From Persicitalea sp038235275 (GTDB lineage Bacteria > Bacteroidota > Bacteroidia > Cytophagales > Spirosomataceae), in assembly GCA_038235275.1 (NCBI GenBank), contig JBBSUC010000013.1, forward strand, positions 48,506-112,505: 64,000 nucleotides of DNA, read 5' to 3'. Position numbers and translations under genes: made by a program. Every line of letters begins with the position of its first letter. The stretch's first letter is position 1. Shown here in pieces: positions 52,077 through 61,033 of this stretch. The notes under the pieces were generated by a model. That model was not told the DNA's origin. It made no database searches and saw only the letters and a program-made list of their open reading frames with translations.

Positions 52077-54134
52077 ATGAAAAACCTCCTAAACCTTTTC
52101 ACTTCCAATTACGTCCCGGCCCTAGGCTGGACTTTGCTGCACTCGCTTTGGCAAGCCGCTTTACTGGGCTTGGTCGCCGCGCTGGGCTTTTACCTGTTGC
52201 GTCGCCGTTCGGCGCAGTCGCGCTACGCGCTGGGCGTGGCGGCGCTGAGTACGCAGATTCTTGCCTCCGTGGCGACGTACATTTACTATTTACCCTCCTC
52301 TCTTGAAAAAAGCACCGCTGCGGTGTTCACGAACTACCAATTTGTAAATACTCCGGCGGGCGTCATCGGCCCCATTGCGCCATTGCCTATCCTGCTTCAA
52401 GTGCAGTTTTGGCTGGCGATGCACCTGAATGAGTTGGTCGTTTGCTGGCTCATCGGTGTGGGCGTATTGCTGCTGCGCTTTGCGGGCGGCTGGTTTTATC
52501 TGGAAAGGCTGCGCTTCGTGTCGCGGCCCGTGCGGGACGGCGGTTGGCAGACCCGCTTCGGCGTGCTGGTGGCGCGGCTGGACATTGGCCGAGCGGTGGA
52601 GCTGCGCGAAACCGCCCGCATCGTCACACCGATGGTCGTGGGTGTGTTGCGGCCCGTGGTGCTGGTGCCGATTGGTCTGTTGGCGGGACTTTCGGTGGCG
52701 CAGGTCGAGGCGATTCTGGCGCACGAGCTGGCGCACATCCGCCGCCACGACTACCTTGTGAATCTGGTGCAGTCGTTCGTGGAGGTGGTGTACTTCTTCC
52801 ATCCGGTGCTATGGTGGCTGTCGGCCCACATCCGGGCCGAGCGAGAGCATTGCTGCGACGACCTGGCGATGGCCGTCTGCGACGACCGCCTGTCGCTCGC
52901 CCACGCCCTGGTGCGGGTGGCCGAGTTCCGCAACCAACCCGCGTTGGTAGTAGCCTTCGCGGCTAACAAGCGGCAACTCCTGTCGCGCGTCCGGCGGGTG
53001 TTGGGCGTGGCGGAACCCGCAACGCGGCGGTTTGCTGGCTACCTGCCGATGGCGGTGGTACTGCTTTCGCTGAGCGTGGGGGCGTCGGTGTATGCTTTTC
53101 AGGGGAAAAAATCAGAAGAGAAGCCGCAACCAGCCAAAGTGAAAACCGAGAGAATAAAAATAATAGAATCAAATGCTGATACCCTTATAGAACACAATAT
53201 AGAAGTTCAGGTCGATGAACAATTGGATAAGCAGAAAAATGTCGAACTGGCCGTGCAACAGGAGGAGCCTAGTACCTCAATTGAATGGGGCCCTGTCAAA
53301 AAGATAACCTGGCCGAATGGCGAACCGCTTTACCTAAGTGAAGCAAGAACAGTCAGGAGGCTCGATAGGAAACCTTTCCACACCGACACCCTGCGAAAGA
53401 AAATGGCCGAGTACCAAGCCAAAATGGAAACCCTGCAAAAAGAAATGCAGCCTTACCAGGAAGAAATCCAAGATCTGCAAAAGCAGATGGAGCCGTTGCA
53501 CCAGCGCATCGCCGACTTGAATATACAAGTGCAAAAGGAACATTTTGCAGTAGAGCATTTCCAACGCGAAGAGGAAAAACTCGATTGGAAAAAAGACCAA
53601 CTGATGGAAGCCCGCCACCAACTCATGGAAAAACGCTCGGCGGTGATGTACCCCAAAAATGGCCAGGCCAAAGCCAACGCTGCCGATACAGAAAAGCAAC
53701 TGGCCGATTTTGAAACCCAAATCAAAACCAAGGAGCAGGAAATCAACACCTTGAACGACCAAATCAAGCAGAATCGTGTACAAGGAAAAGAAGCTGAGAA
53801 GCCCATGGACGACCTGAACTCGGAAATGGAAAAGATCAATCGCGAGACGGAGGTCTATAATCGTAAGATGGAGGAGATTAGCAGAAAAGTGGAAATCATT
53901 GGTCGCAAAATGGAAGCAATTGGCAAGGAAATGGGACTGGAAACCATGAATTTTATTGACCACGATTCTGAATTGGCACCCGTTGTCCGCCCTGCTCGCC
54001 CCCCCAGACCTACCGCGCCCCCGACCCCGGCTAAACCAGTTCGTGGGTCCGTCACCTTTAAGAATGTCCCTCCCTCACCAGCCCCCGCTCCGGTGGCTCC
54101 TCCCAAACCCGCTGCCCCGCCCAAGAAAAAGTAA
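52077..54134 (+). CDS. M56 (BlaR1-like) membrane metallopeptidase with C-terminal coiled-coil
   Basis: 685 residues. Transmembrane helices are near 10-35, 45-67, 100-130 and 320-345. The zinc peptidase motif HELAH is at 216-220, with the third ligand among Glu255/Glu257 in AEREHCCDD. BlaR1 carries a penicillin-binding sensor after the last helix; here residues about 345-430 are hydrophilic, about 430-620 are a long coiled-coil (MEEISRKVEIIGRKMEAIG-type heptads) and the last 45 are Pro/Ala-rich. The beta-lactam sensor is thus replaced, and the signal is probably mechanical or protein-protein. It cleaves the BlaI-like repressor by family analogy. The gene is coupled to the repressor gene. Confidence 0.9.
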   Translation: MKNLLNLFTSNYVPALGWTLLHSLWQAALLGLVAALGFYLLRRRSAQSRYALGVAALSTQILASVATYIYYLPSSLEKSTAAVFTNYQFVNTPAGVIGPIAPLPILLQVQFWLAMHLNELVVCWLIGVGVLLLRFAGGWFYLERLRFVSRPVRDGGWQTRFGVLVARLDIGRAVELRETARIVTPMVVGVLRPVVLVPIGLLAGLSVAQVEAILAHELAHIRRHDYLVNLVQSFVEVVYFFHPVLWWLSAHIRAEREHCCDDLAMAVCDDRLSLAHALVRVAEFRNQPALVVAFAANKRQLLSRVRRVLGVAEPATRRFAGYLPMAVVLLSLSVGASVYAFQGKKSEEKPQPAKVKTERIKIIESNADTLIEHNIEVQVDEQLDKQKNVELAVQQEEPSTSIEWGPVKKITWPNGEPLYLSEARTVRRLDRKPFHTDTLRKKMAEYQAKMETLQKEMQPYQEEIQDLQKQMEPLHQRIADLNIQVQKEHFAVEHFQREEEKLDWKKDQLMEARHQLMEKRSAVMYPKNGQAKANAADTEKQLADFETQIKTKEQEINTLNDQIKQNRVQGKEAEKPMDDLNSEMEKINRETEVYNRKMEEISRKVEIIGRKMEAIGKEMGLETMNFIDHDSELAPVVRPARPPRPTAPPTPAKPVRGSVTFKNVPPSPAPAPVAPPKPAAPPKKK

Positions 54135-54195
54135 CACAGTGAACCGACGATTTCTTCGGCATTTACGTTAGTGAGGGGCAATGCCCTCACTTGAA

Positions 54196-54891
54196 ATGAC
54201 CGCAAAATCACGAAAGAAACTGTTTTGGCTCGTCCATCTGCTCGGCCTTATTAGCTGGGGGATGGACGCGCCGCTTTTGGCCCAGACTGACACTGCCGAG
54301 AAGCAGTCGAACCTGAGTTTGGTTTTGAGCCTCGATTTGAGAAGAACGCAATTGGAAGGGCGACCCGGCAATATCAACGGGGCGCTGACGGGTCTGCGGT
54401 TCGGGCCGAAAGGGCATATTTTGACGCTAGGCTACTACTGGCTGGGTTTCGATGCCCCCACCCGTTATGTGATCTGGCGCGGGTGGCTGCCGCGCCGCAT
54501 CGACCTGGATTACTTCACTTCGATGGATGCCCGTTTTGTGAGCCTGGGCTATTGGTACCCGCTCGTCAATAAGCCCAAATGGTACGCTGCCATTCCTATT
54601 GAGTTCGGCTACGGGGGCGAAACGACGCGCTACCTTGGCAGTATTCTTCCTGAGAAAGGCACATCCCGATTTCAGTTGGCGCAGGCGGGTGCCTATGGCT
54701 CCTATCGATTCGTGCCCTGGTTGGGTGTGAACGCCCGCGTCGGTTACCGCCGCGTCCTATTCGACCCAAAGTTTAGCAAACAATTTTCAGGAATTTATTA
54801 CAGCTACGGTCTGTCGGTCTATCCGGTTGCTGCTTATTACGAATTGAGAGACGGTCGCCGCAAGCGGATGAAAAAGAAAGGCAGTCGCTGA
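54196..54891 (+). CDS. Outer-membrane beta-barrel protein of unknown function
   Basis: 231 residues from the ATG at 54196 (a further ATG at 54181 adds five residues). A signal peptide ends at APLLAQ. The mature chain alternates amphipathic strands with many aromatic residues (GHILTLGYYWLGF, FVSLGYWYPL, WYAAIPIEFGYGGETTRYLG), as in small outer-membrane barrels. The C-terminus is basic (RRKRMKKKGSR), unusual for a last barrel strand. It lies 61 bp after the M56 gene on the same strand and may belong to the BlaI-controlled unit. Confidence 0.7.
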   Translation: MTAKSRKKLFWLVHLLGLISWGMDAPLLAQTDTAEKQSNLSLVLSLDLRRTQLEGRPGNINGALTGLRFGPKGHILTLGYYWLGFDAPTRYVIWRGWLPRRIDLDYFTSMDARFVSLGYWYPLVNKPKWYAAIPIEFGYGGETTRYLGSILPEKGTSRFQLAQAGAYGSYRFVPWLGVNARVGYRRVLFDPKFSKQFSGIYYSYGLSVYPVAAYYELRDGRRKRMKKKGSR

Positions 54892-54914
54892 CCGAACGAC
54901 TGCCCTTTTTACCC

Positions 54915-55550
54915 TCAGTTAGCGACGAAGGGTGCTTGTCGCATGTATCTATCGTCCGTCAACTGCGCCACCAGAAACCGCGCCAACGCCGAGGCACTCA
55001 CCGCTTCAGCGGGACAATCTTCCAAACTCACTTTTACGTCTTCCTCTACCTCCGTCAGTTGAATCCACGGCAATCGGACCAACGTCCAATCCGCCTGGCT
55101 TTCGACTAGTTTTTGGTATTCGACCTGCTTGTCGGCGGTCGTTTTGGGGAAATTAGCCTTCATGTACTCGGTCCCGGCTTGCGTCGGTCCAGTCTTCTGG
55201 TCGAAAGGCGTGTCCACGTTCAAGCCTGTCAGAGAAATATAGCGGGTGCTGCCCGTTTCCTGCAAAGCCCGTAGGACATTTGCGGTTGTAATGCTGAAAA
55301 TGGGGGCTTCCCCGGCGCGGAAGCCTACCGCGCTGATGATTGCTGCGCAGCCCTCAGTAAGCGTCCGCACAGTTTCGTAGTCGCGGGCGTCGCCTGGCAC
55401 TACTTGAAGCAGCGGATTTTCGACCTTAAAATTTTCGGGATGTCGAAGAAGGAGTTTGAGGGGAAAACCTTCACGCAGTAATTCTTTGACCAGGTACCGC
55501 CCGGCTTTCCCGGTACCGCCAATGACGGCGATTTTCGGTTTTTTATTCAT
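54915..55550 (-). CDS. NAD(P)-binding SDR-like protein (NmrA/SDR_a5 type)
   Basis: 211 residues beginning KIAVIGGTGKAGRYLVKELL, an atypical SDR nucleotide motif, followed by LKLLLRHPENF with a basic residue favouring NADP. The short length and the segment VVPGDARDYETV with GCAAIISAVGF match the YwnB/BVR-B-like group. The reaction is unknown; relatives reduce biliverdin or flavins or act as regulators. Its leader holds two stable stem-loops (55591-55660). It is convergent with the outer-membrane protein gene. Confidence 0.85.
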   Translation of the reverse strand: MNKKPKIAVIGGTGKAGRYLVKELLREGFPLKLLLRHPENFKVENPLLQVVPGDARDYETVRTLTEGCAAIISAVGFRAGEAPIFSITTANVLRALQETGSTRYISLTGLNVDTPFDQKTGPTQAGTEYMKANFPKTTADKQVEYQKLVESQADWTLVRLPWIQLTEVEEDVKVSLEDCPAEAVSASALARFLVAQLTDDRYMRQAPFVAN

Positions 55551-55590
55551 GATTTTTCTTGATAAATATTGACAAAAAGAGACTTGAACC

Positions 55591-55660
55591 CGCCAGATTA
55601 TGGTTGGCGAGTCAGGAGGTTACGGGCATGGTAGTGAGCCGTAGCCACCCGGCGTAACCT
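55591..55660 (-). ncRNA. Possible structured 5' leader
   Basis: Complementary 8-mers AGGTTACG (55617-55624) and CGTAACCT (55653-55660) enclose a GC-rich segment with further pairing. A second stem CGCCA/TGGCG (55591-55595 with 55605-55609) follows. On the minus strand both lie 40-110 nt ahead of the gene at 54915. I do not recognise a known riboswitch. Confidence 0.3.
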
Positions 55661-55714
55661 GGGATCAATATGTATCAGGAGAATGGAATAGCACGAAGGT
55701 AAGGCTTTTGTGCA

Positions 55715-55767
55715 AAAAGGAATAAACGCAAAGAGCGCAGCCCAAAGGACCGCGCTCTTTGCGTTTA
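55715..55767 (-). terminator. Terminator of the atpD-atpC operon
   Basis: A perfect 16-bp stem (55723-55738 with 55752-55767) with a 13-nt loop; on the minus strand a T-rich tract follows (complement of the A run at 55714-55718). It lies 25 bp past atpC. Confidence 0.85.
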
Positions 55768-55791
55768 TAATAAAGAAAAATCGAAGGTCAA

Positions 55792-56040
55792 CTATATAAT
55801 CGCCTCCGCCAGCACCAGCACTTTATTCTTCAAAACCTCCACGACACCACCGTCGATGCGGTAGACTTGTTTCGTCGCGCCGGGAGTCGTTTCCACGATC
55901 ACATCGCCCACGCCTAACGTACTCACGAGCGGCGCGTGGTTGTTGAGTACTTGAAACTGTCCTTCGGTGCCAGGAAAAGTTACGGCATTCGCCTCACCGG
56001 CGAACACCTTTTTATCGGGAGTTATTATCTCTAAATTCAT
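55792..56040 (-). CDS. atpC: ATP synthase F1 epsilon subunit
   Basis: 82 residues, the short Bacteroidota form with only the N-terminal beta-sandwich (LEIITPDKKVFAGEANAVTFPGTEGQFQVLNNHAPLVSTL). The C-terminal inhibitory helices of the longer bacterial subunit are missing, so regulation by epsilon extension is not possible here. The subunit links the gamma stalk to the c-ring. It follows atpD by 11 bp in an operon closed by a strong terminator. The other F1Fo genes are not in the window. Confidence 0.95.
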   Translation of the reverse strand: MNLEIITPDKKVFAGEANAVTFPGTEGQFQVLNNHAPLVSTLGVGDVIVETTPGATKQVYRIDGGVVEVLKNKVLVLAEAII

Positions 56041-56051
56041 AATAAAGAGGA

Positions 56052-57557
56052 TTATTTCGCGGCCTCGGCCATCATCTTCTCACCTTTAACTGTGGCGTCT
56101 TGGATGGTTCCTACCAGGTTGAACGCCATTTCGGGCAGGTGATCGAACTCGCCGTCCATAATTTGGTTGAAGCCTTTAATCGTGTCGTTGATATCAACCA
56201 ACACACCTTTCAGACCCGTAAACTGCTCAGCTACGAAGAAGGGCTGCGACAGGAAACGCTCCACACGGCGGGCGCGCGACACGACCAGCTTATCCTCGTC
56301 GGAAAGCTCCTCCATCCCGAGAATCGCGATGATATCCTGCAATTCCTTATAGCGCTGCAACACGCTTTTCACGCGCTGGGCGCAGTCGTAATGCGCATCG
56401 CCGAGCGTTTCGGCGTTCAAAATGCGCGAGTTGGAGTCGAGCGGATCCACGGCGGGATAAATGCCCTTCTCGGCTACTTTCCGGCTTAGTACTGTGGTGG
56501 CGTCGAGGTGGGCAAAAGTCGTGGCGGGGGCCGGGTCGGTCAAGTCGTCGGCGGGAACGTACACGGCCTGCACCGAAGTGATGGACCCGCGCTTGGTGGA
56601 GGTAATGCGCTCCTGCATTGCGCCCATTTCGGTGGCCAGCGTAGGCTGGTAACCCACCGCCGAAGGCATCCGTCCCAACAAAGCCGATACTTCGGAACCC
56701 GCTTGCGTAAAGCGGAAAATATTGTCGATAAAGAAAAGGATGTCGCGGCCCTGACCTTCGCCGTCGCCATCGCGGAAGTATTCGGCTAACGTCAGTCCCG
56801 ACAGGGCCACGCGGGCGCGGGCTCCGGGCGGCTCATTCATCTGGCCGAACACGAAGGTGGCTTGTGAGTCTTTCAGCTCGTCGTAATCGACCGCGCTGAG
56901 GTCCCAACCGCCTTCCTCCATACTGTGCTTGAATTTATCGCCGTACTTGATAATGCCGGCTTCGATCATTTCGCGCATCAGGTCGTTGCCCTCACGGGTA
57001 CGTTCTCCCACACCCGCAAACACCGAAAGTCCGGCGTAGGCTTTGGCAATGTTGTTGATAAGTTCCTGAATCAGCACCGTCTTTCCCACGCCGGCACCGC
57101 CGAACAGACCGATCTTACCGCCTTTTACGTAAGGCGCCAGCAGGTCAATTACCTTAATTCCGGTAAAAAGCACCTCGGTGGAAGTCGCCAGATCCTCGAA
57201 CTTAGGCGGCAGGCGGTGGATAGACATCCCATCGGTTTTAGGAACATCCCGCAAGCCGTCGATGGCGTCACCGACGACGTTAAACAGACGTCCTTTAATG
57301 GCTTCGCCGATCGGCATTTTGATCGGTTCACCGTATGACTTCACTTCCATACCACGCTGCATACCCTCGGTGCCGTCCATCGCGATGGTGCGGACGCGGT
57401 CTTCGCCGAGGTGCTGCTGGCATTCCAGAATGACTTTCTGGCCGTTGGGTTTCACGACTTCCATCGCGTCCAGAATGGAAGGGATGAACTCGCTGTTTTC
57501 AAATGATACGTCAACTACGGGGCCAATTACCTGCGTAACTTTGCCTATGTTTACCAT
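56052..57557 (-). CDS. atpD: ATP synthase F1 beta subunit
   Basis: 501 residues. The P-loop is GGAGVGKTV, the catalytic Glu is in GVGERTREGNDL, the Walker B region is ILFFIDNIFRFTQAGSEVSALLGRMPSAVGYQPTL, and the C-terminal region keeps SEEDKLVV-type helices (SDEDKLVVSRARRVERFLSQPF). It holds the catalytic nucleotide sites. Only atpD and atpC are together here, the split arrangement seen in many Bacteroidota, with the rest of the operon elsewhere. A canonical promoter is at 57623-57653. Confidence 0.98.
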   Translation of the reverse strand: MVNIGKVTQVIGPVVDVSFENSEFIPSILDAMEVVKPNGQKVILECQQHLGEDRVRTIAMDGTEGMQRGMEVKSYGEPIKMPIGEAIKGRLFNVVGDAIDGLRDVPKTDGMSIHRLPPKFEDLATSTEVLFTGIKVIDLLAPYVKGGKIGLFGGAGVGKTVLIQELINNIAKAYAGLSVFAGVGERTREGNDLMREMIEAGIIKYGDKFKHSMEEGGWDLSAVDYDELKDSQATFVFGQMNEPPGARARVALSGLTLAEYFRDGDGEGQGRDILFFIDNIFRFTQAGSEVSALLGRMPSAVGYQPTLATEMGAMQERITSTKRGSITSVQAVYVPADDLTDPAPATTFAHLDATTVLSRKVAEKGIYPAVDPLDSNSRILNAETLGDAHYDCAQRVKSVLQRYKELQDIIAILGMEELSDEDKLVVSRARRVERFLSQPFFVAEQFTGLKGVLVDINDTIKGFNQIMDGEFDHLPEMAFNLVGTIQDATVKGEKMMAEAAK

Positions 57558-57622
57558 CTTTAATTTTGAATTATTGAATTGTGAATGAGTAAATTTTGCT
57601 CAGGAGGTCGATTTTCAGACCG

Positions 57623-57653
57623 CAAAATTAGCCTTTAATTAGGTCAGTACCAA
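57623..57653 (-). promoter_or_regulatory. Promoter of atpD-atpC
   Basis: On the minus strand TTG (57653-57651) and TAATTTTG (57630-57623) are 20 bp apart. The leader is about 58 nt. Confidence 0.7.
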
Positions 57654-57748
57654 GAGGGCGGCTATTCATTTATTGGATATTTTTTAGAAAAAAGCCCGAA
57701 TTTCGCTAGATACGTATTAAAATTTTCGGGAAAGGCGTTTTGCATTTT

Positions 57749-60409
57749 ATGAAACAATTCCTCTTTTGGCGCACCTGGCCTACCGCCGAAGCCCGCACGG
57801 CCCACTGGGTGCTGGGAATCCTGGCCCTGGCGCTCCTCGCTTTTTTGGCCAATATCATCAATCCTCTCGAAAATGCCGTGCACTGGGACGTACTGAGCGA
57901 ACTCTCCGAAATCCCGACGGTCGTGGATATTCTGCGGCTCGACGGTTGGCAATTTGGCGTCACGGTTCCTTCTTATCTGACGATGGAGCAGTTCGGAGCC
58001 GCGCCGATGGAACTACCCATCTATATGATTCGCTTCGTTGGCGTATTGGCACTCACTGGTTTGTGCGTGATTCTGGCCGCCGTTACCGCGTTACCGCGTT
58101 TTTGGTACTTGGGAAGCATGGTACTTTTCATTTTGCTAATGGCCGCCTGTCGGCTGGAAAGCCTGGGACTATTCGGCGAAGGCTCGCGGCTTTTCTTCAT
58201 TATTGCCGTCGTCGCCTACGGCGGGTTCAGCTACTATCTCCACGCTTTCCGCCCCGACTGGGGCATCCGTATCAGGATTTTTTCGTTTGTCGGTTTGACA
58301 GTTCTGGTGGCTCTGCTGGTGGCCTTCGCCTCTCCCGTCGCGCAGCCAATGCTCACCTTTGCGGTGTTCAGCTATCCGCTGTGGCTGCTGCTGGCGATCG
58401 GCTTCATCCTGATGACCGCCACCGAAATTCTGGTCGGGCTGGTGTGGCTGAGTACGAGCGGACAGAAGGGCAAACCTTCGCTCGTCAATTTTCTAGTCAT
58501 CAGCAGTTTTTATATGCTGACGTTGCTCCTGCTTTTCTTCAAAAATACCCAGCGCATCGAGTGGAATACCTTTGTGCTGAGTCCAGCGGTACTGGCGCTG
58601 GCGGCGGGGCTACTGGGAATTTGGGGGTTTCGGCGACGCACCGAAGTCGCTGCTACCGACGCGCTAAACTACCGCGCCGTGGGCTTTTGGTTGTACGTTG
58701 GCTTATTTATCGTTGCGCTGGCCTTTGGTAGTTACGCGGCGGCCACGGCTAATGACCCAACGCTGGAAGTGCTGGAAGACATAGTCGTGGAGGGCCAACT
58801 GGCGATGAGCGCGCTGTTTTTCTTTTATGTATTGGCCAATTTTCTGCCCCTTTTCCGGCAGGAGCTGGCGGTGCATAAGGTACTTTACAAACCGCTAAAA
58901 TTCGGCCTGACCCAAACCCGGCTGCTGGGCTTTGCGGGCGTGGTGTTTCTTGTCGCCACGCAGGAAATGCTGCCGTTTTACCAAACCGTTGCGGGCTATT
59001 TCAACGGCCTGGGTGATCTTTACACCAAAACCAAAGAATACACGCTGGCCGAGCAGTACTACAAAATGGCGCTACAGCAGGAATTCCAGAACCACAAATC
59101 CAACTACGGTCTGGCGTCGCTGGCTCTGCGGCAGGACGACCGTACGGCGGCAGCCTACTACTTCAACCAGGCGACGTTGAAAAACCCTTCGCCGCAAGCG
59201 TACGTCGGCCTGGGCGGGGTGCTTTCGCAGGAAAGTTTGTTTTTCGATGCCGTTTCCAGTTATCAGGAAGGCATCCGCAAATTTCCCGAAAGCAGCGAGC
59301 TACTCAACAATCTCGGCATTCTCTACGCCCGTACCAACGTGGCCGACTCAGCCTACTACTACCTTGACCGCGCCCAGCGCGCCAGCCGCCGTGATGACGT
59401 TCCGGCCACGAATCTGCTGGCCCTCTACGCCAAAAGCACCGATGACGAACTACTGGACTCCCTCGCCCGCACCGCCGGAGAACGCAGCTACTACCCCTGG
59501 CAAGCCAACTGGCTGGCCGTGCAAAATCTGCGGCAGAAGTTTGACAAACAGAATTTTATCCAAAAAGCAATTCCAGAAGACTCGCTGCTCAACGTGTCGG
59601 GCATGGCGTACCTGGTCAACTACGCGCTCAACCAGGCGCGGCACGACAGCACGCCCGTGCGGCTGGCGTCTTTGCTGGCGGTGAAAAATCCTTTCCTGGC
59701 GGACGACCTGCTCCTGCCCTCGCTCTATCCTGAGTTTTACAGCGGTAATCGCCAACGGGCCATCGAAGCCATGCAGATTTTGGTGGAAAATGGTGGAGAA
59801 AAAGCCGAAACTTACCGCAAAGTCTTCGGCCACTGGTTACTGCAACTTGGGTTATACGAACAAGCGGCGGAGCAATTTGGCCAGGTGCAAGGCCCGGAAG
59901 GCTTGATCGGCCAAATCCTGGCCAACGCTTTCAGGGGCCAAGAAGCCGTGGCGGGCGTTTTGATCGAACGACTGCCCGGATTGGGCGCAGAAGCGGCGAT
60001 GGCCCCTCTGCGGAAAACCTTGGACAGCGGCTTCAAACCCACCGTCTTGGGTGATTCGCTATTATTGGTGGCGCAGAAAAGCCCTTCCGTTGCCGCTTAC
60101 GAAAAGGCATTACAGGCCAATCCATTCAGCGGGCGCATCGTGGCGGCGACAGCCAACTACTTCCGGCAGCAAAAGCAGACGGCGCGGGCTTACGAAATGG
60201 TGACGAAGGCATTACAATTCAATGAGAGTTCCCCGCAAATCTGGGAACAATACGCCCTGCTGAGCGTTGAACAGGGGTTGTTGGCTCAGTCGGAGGAGGG
60301 CGCAGCCAAAGTGGAGCAACTCGCCACCGCTGCCTACTATCAGGCGTTTCTGAATCGCTATCAACCCATGCGGGCACTCATCGAAAAACAACGCGCCGAG
60401 TTTCGGTGA
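57749..60409 (+). CDS. Polytopic membrane protein with C-terminal TPR repeats, function unknown
   Basis: 886 residues from the ATG at 57749 (a TTG at 57740 is possible). About nine to ten hydrophobic helices fill the first 420 residues (for example VLGILALALLAFLANII, LALTGLCVILAAVTALP, ILLAMAACRL-like region). From about residue 425 there are tetratricopeptide repeats (GDLYTKTKEYTLAEQYYKMAL, NHKSNYGLASLALRQDDRTAAAYY, ELLNNLGILYARTNVADSAYYYL) running nearly to the end. The soluble TPR half probably binds partner proteins. I do not recognise a named family. It stands alone, divergent from atpD. Confidence 0.8.
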   Translation: MKQFLFWRTWPTAEARTAHWVLGILALALLAFLANIINPLENAVHWDVLSELSEIPTVVDILRLDGWQFGVTVPSYLTMEQFGAAPMELPIYMIRFVGVLALTGLCVILAAVTALPRFWYLGSMVLFILLMAACRLESLGLFGEGSRLFFIIAVVAYGGFSYYLHAFRPDWGIRIRIFSFVGLTVLVALLVAFASPVAQPMLTFAVFSYPLWLLLAIGFILMTATEILVGLVWLSTSGQKGKPSLVNFLVISSFYMLTLLLLFFKNTQRIEWNTFVLSPAVLALAAGLLGIWGFRRRTEVAATDALNYRAVGFWLYVGLFIVALAFGSYAAATANDPTLEVLEDIVVEGQLAMSALFFFYVLANFLPLFRQELAVHKVLYKPLKFGLTQTRLLGFAGVVFLVATQEMLPFYQTVAGYFNGLGDLYTKTKEYTLAEQYYKMALQQEFQNHKSNYGLASLALRQDDRTAAAYYFNQATLKNPSPQAYVGLGGVLSQESLFFDAVSSYQEGIRKFPESSELLNNLGILYARTNVADSAYYYLDRAQRASRRDDVPATNLLALYAKSTDDELLDSLARTAGERSYYPWQANWLAVQNLRQKFDKQNFIQKAIPEDSLLNVSGMAYLVNYALNQARHDSTPVRLASLLAVKNPFLADDLLLPSLYPEFYSGNRQRAIEAMQILVENGGEKAETYRKVFGHWLLQLGLYEQAAEQFGQVQGPEGLIGQILANAFRGQEAVAGVLIERLPGLGAEAAMAPLRKTLDSGFKPTVLGDSLLLVAQKSPSVAAYEKALQANPFSGRIVAATANYFRQQKQTARAYEMVTKALQFNESSPQIWEQYALLSVEQGLLAQSEEGAAKVEQLATAAYYQAFLNRYQPMRALIEKQRAEFR

Positions 60410-60421
60410 TGGTGTAGTTTT

Positions 60422-60454
60422 GGCTGTCGGCTGTCGGCTGTCGGCTGTCGGCTA
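60422..60454. repeat. Tandem repeat (GGCTGTC)4
   Basis: Four perfect copies of GGCTGTC at 60422-60449 plus GGCTA, starting 13 bp after the stop of the TPR membrane gene. A 7-bp unit can slip and change copy number, but it lies outside any coding region. Confidence 0.85.
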
Positions 60455-60519
60455 AAAATAATTTTTCTTCGTGCCTTTGGAACTTATAAACCCCTGAACT
60501 CATAGACTTGACATGGCGA

Positions 60520-61017
60520 ATGCTGGGATTAGCGCGGGAATACCGGCTTTTCAACGGCAAGCAGATTATTGGGATTTTGAAGAATGATTTCTGGAATCGG
60601 AAGGCTTATGGGGAATTTAAAGGCTTTTTAGTGCGGTTTGAAAGTGCTGGTTTTGGTAAAAAAGAAGCCCGAATTTTGGACATTGAAGGGGTGAAGGTGC
60701 TGGGTAATATTGAGTTTAAGACCTCGCCCCGAGCGGCCAGTGTTACTTACGAAGGCGAAAATTTTGGTTGGAATACTTTAAAGGAAAAGCCGCGTGGTAG
60801 CTGGACCGTTGGCAACGAAGAAGAAGAATCCCGCTACCTGGCCGAAGGTTCTGTGGGAAGCCGGGGAAAAATCACCGACGCTTACCTGCCGCCAGTCGTG
60901 CTGCTGGCGGGATTGTACGTTCGAGGTTATTTTTTAAAAAAACAGATTCTAATCCTCACCGGATTATTTTTAGCGGGTCTTATCGCCGGGCTCTTCATAG
61001 GTTCCTTTGCGAATTGA
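60520..61017 (+). CDS. Hypothetical protein with C-terminal membrane segment(s)
   Basis: 165 residues from the ATG at 60520 (TTG at 60508 possible). Residues 1-115 are soluble and predicted mainly beta (YRLFNGKQIIGILKNDFWNRKA, NIEFKTSPRAASVTYEG). Two hydrophobic segments follow (YLPPVVLLAGLYVRGYFL and LILTGLFLAGLIAGLFIGSF), so the protein is probably anchored in the inner membrane by its tail. I recognise no family. It is 16 bp ahead of the serine hydrolase gene and could be co-transcribed. Confidence 0.6.
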   Translation: MLGLAREYRLFNGKQIIGILKNDFWNRKAYGEFKGFLVRFESAGFGKKEARILDIEGVKVLGNIEFKTSPRAASVTYEGENFGWNTLKEKPRGSWTVGNEEEESRYLAEGSVGSRGKITDAYLPPVVLLAGLYVRGYFLKKQILILTGLFLAGLIAGLFIGSFAN

Positions 61018-61033
61018 TTCAAGTTAAACAGGC

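Noticed and set aside
55566..55612. tRNA-like segment with GGGTTCAAGTC on the minus strand
   Set aside because: The flanks do not pair as a T-stem and no acceptor or D-arm is present.
60422..60454. CRISPR array from the GGCTGTC repeats
   Set aside because: Units are 7 bp and contiguous, without spacers.
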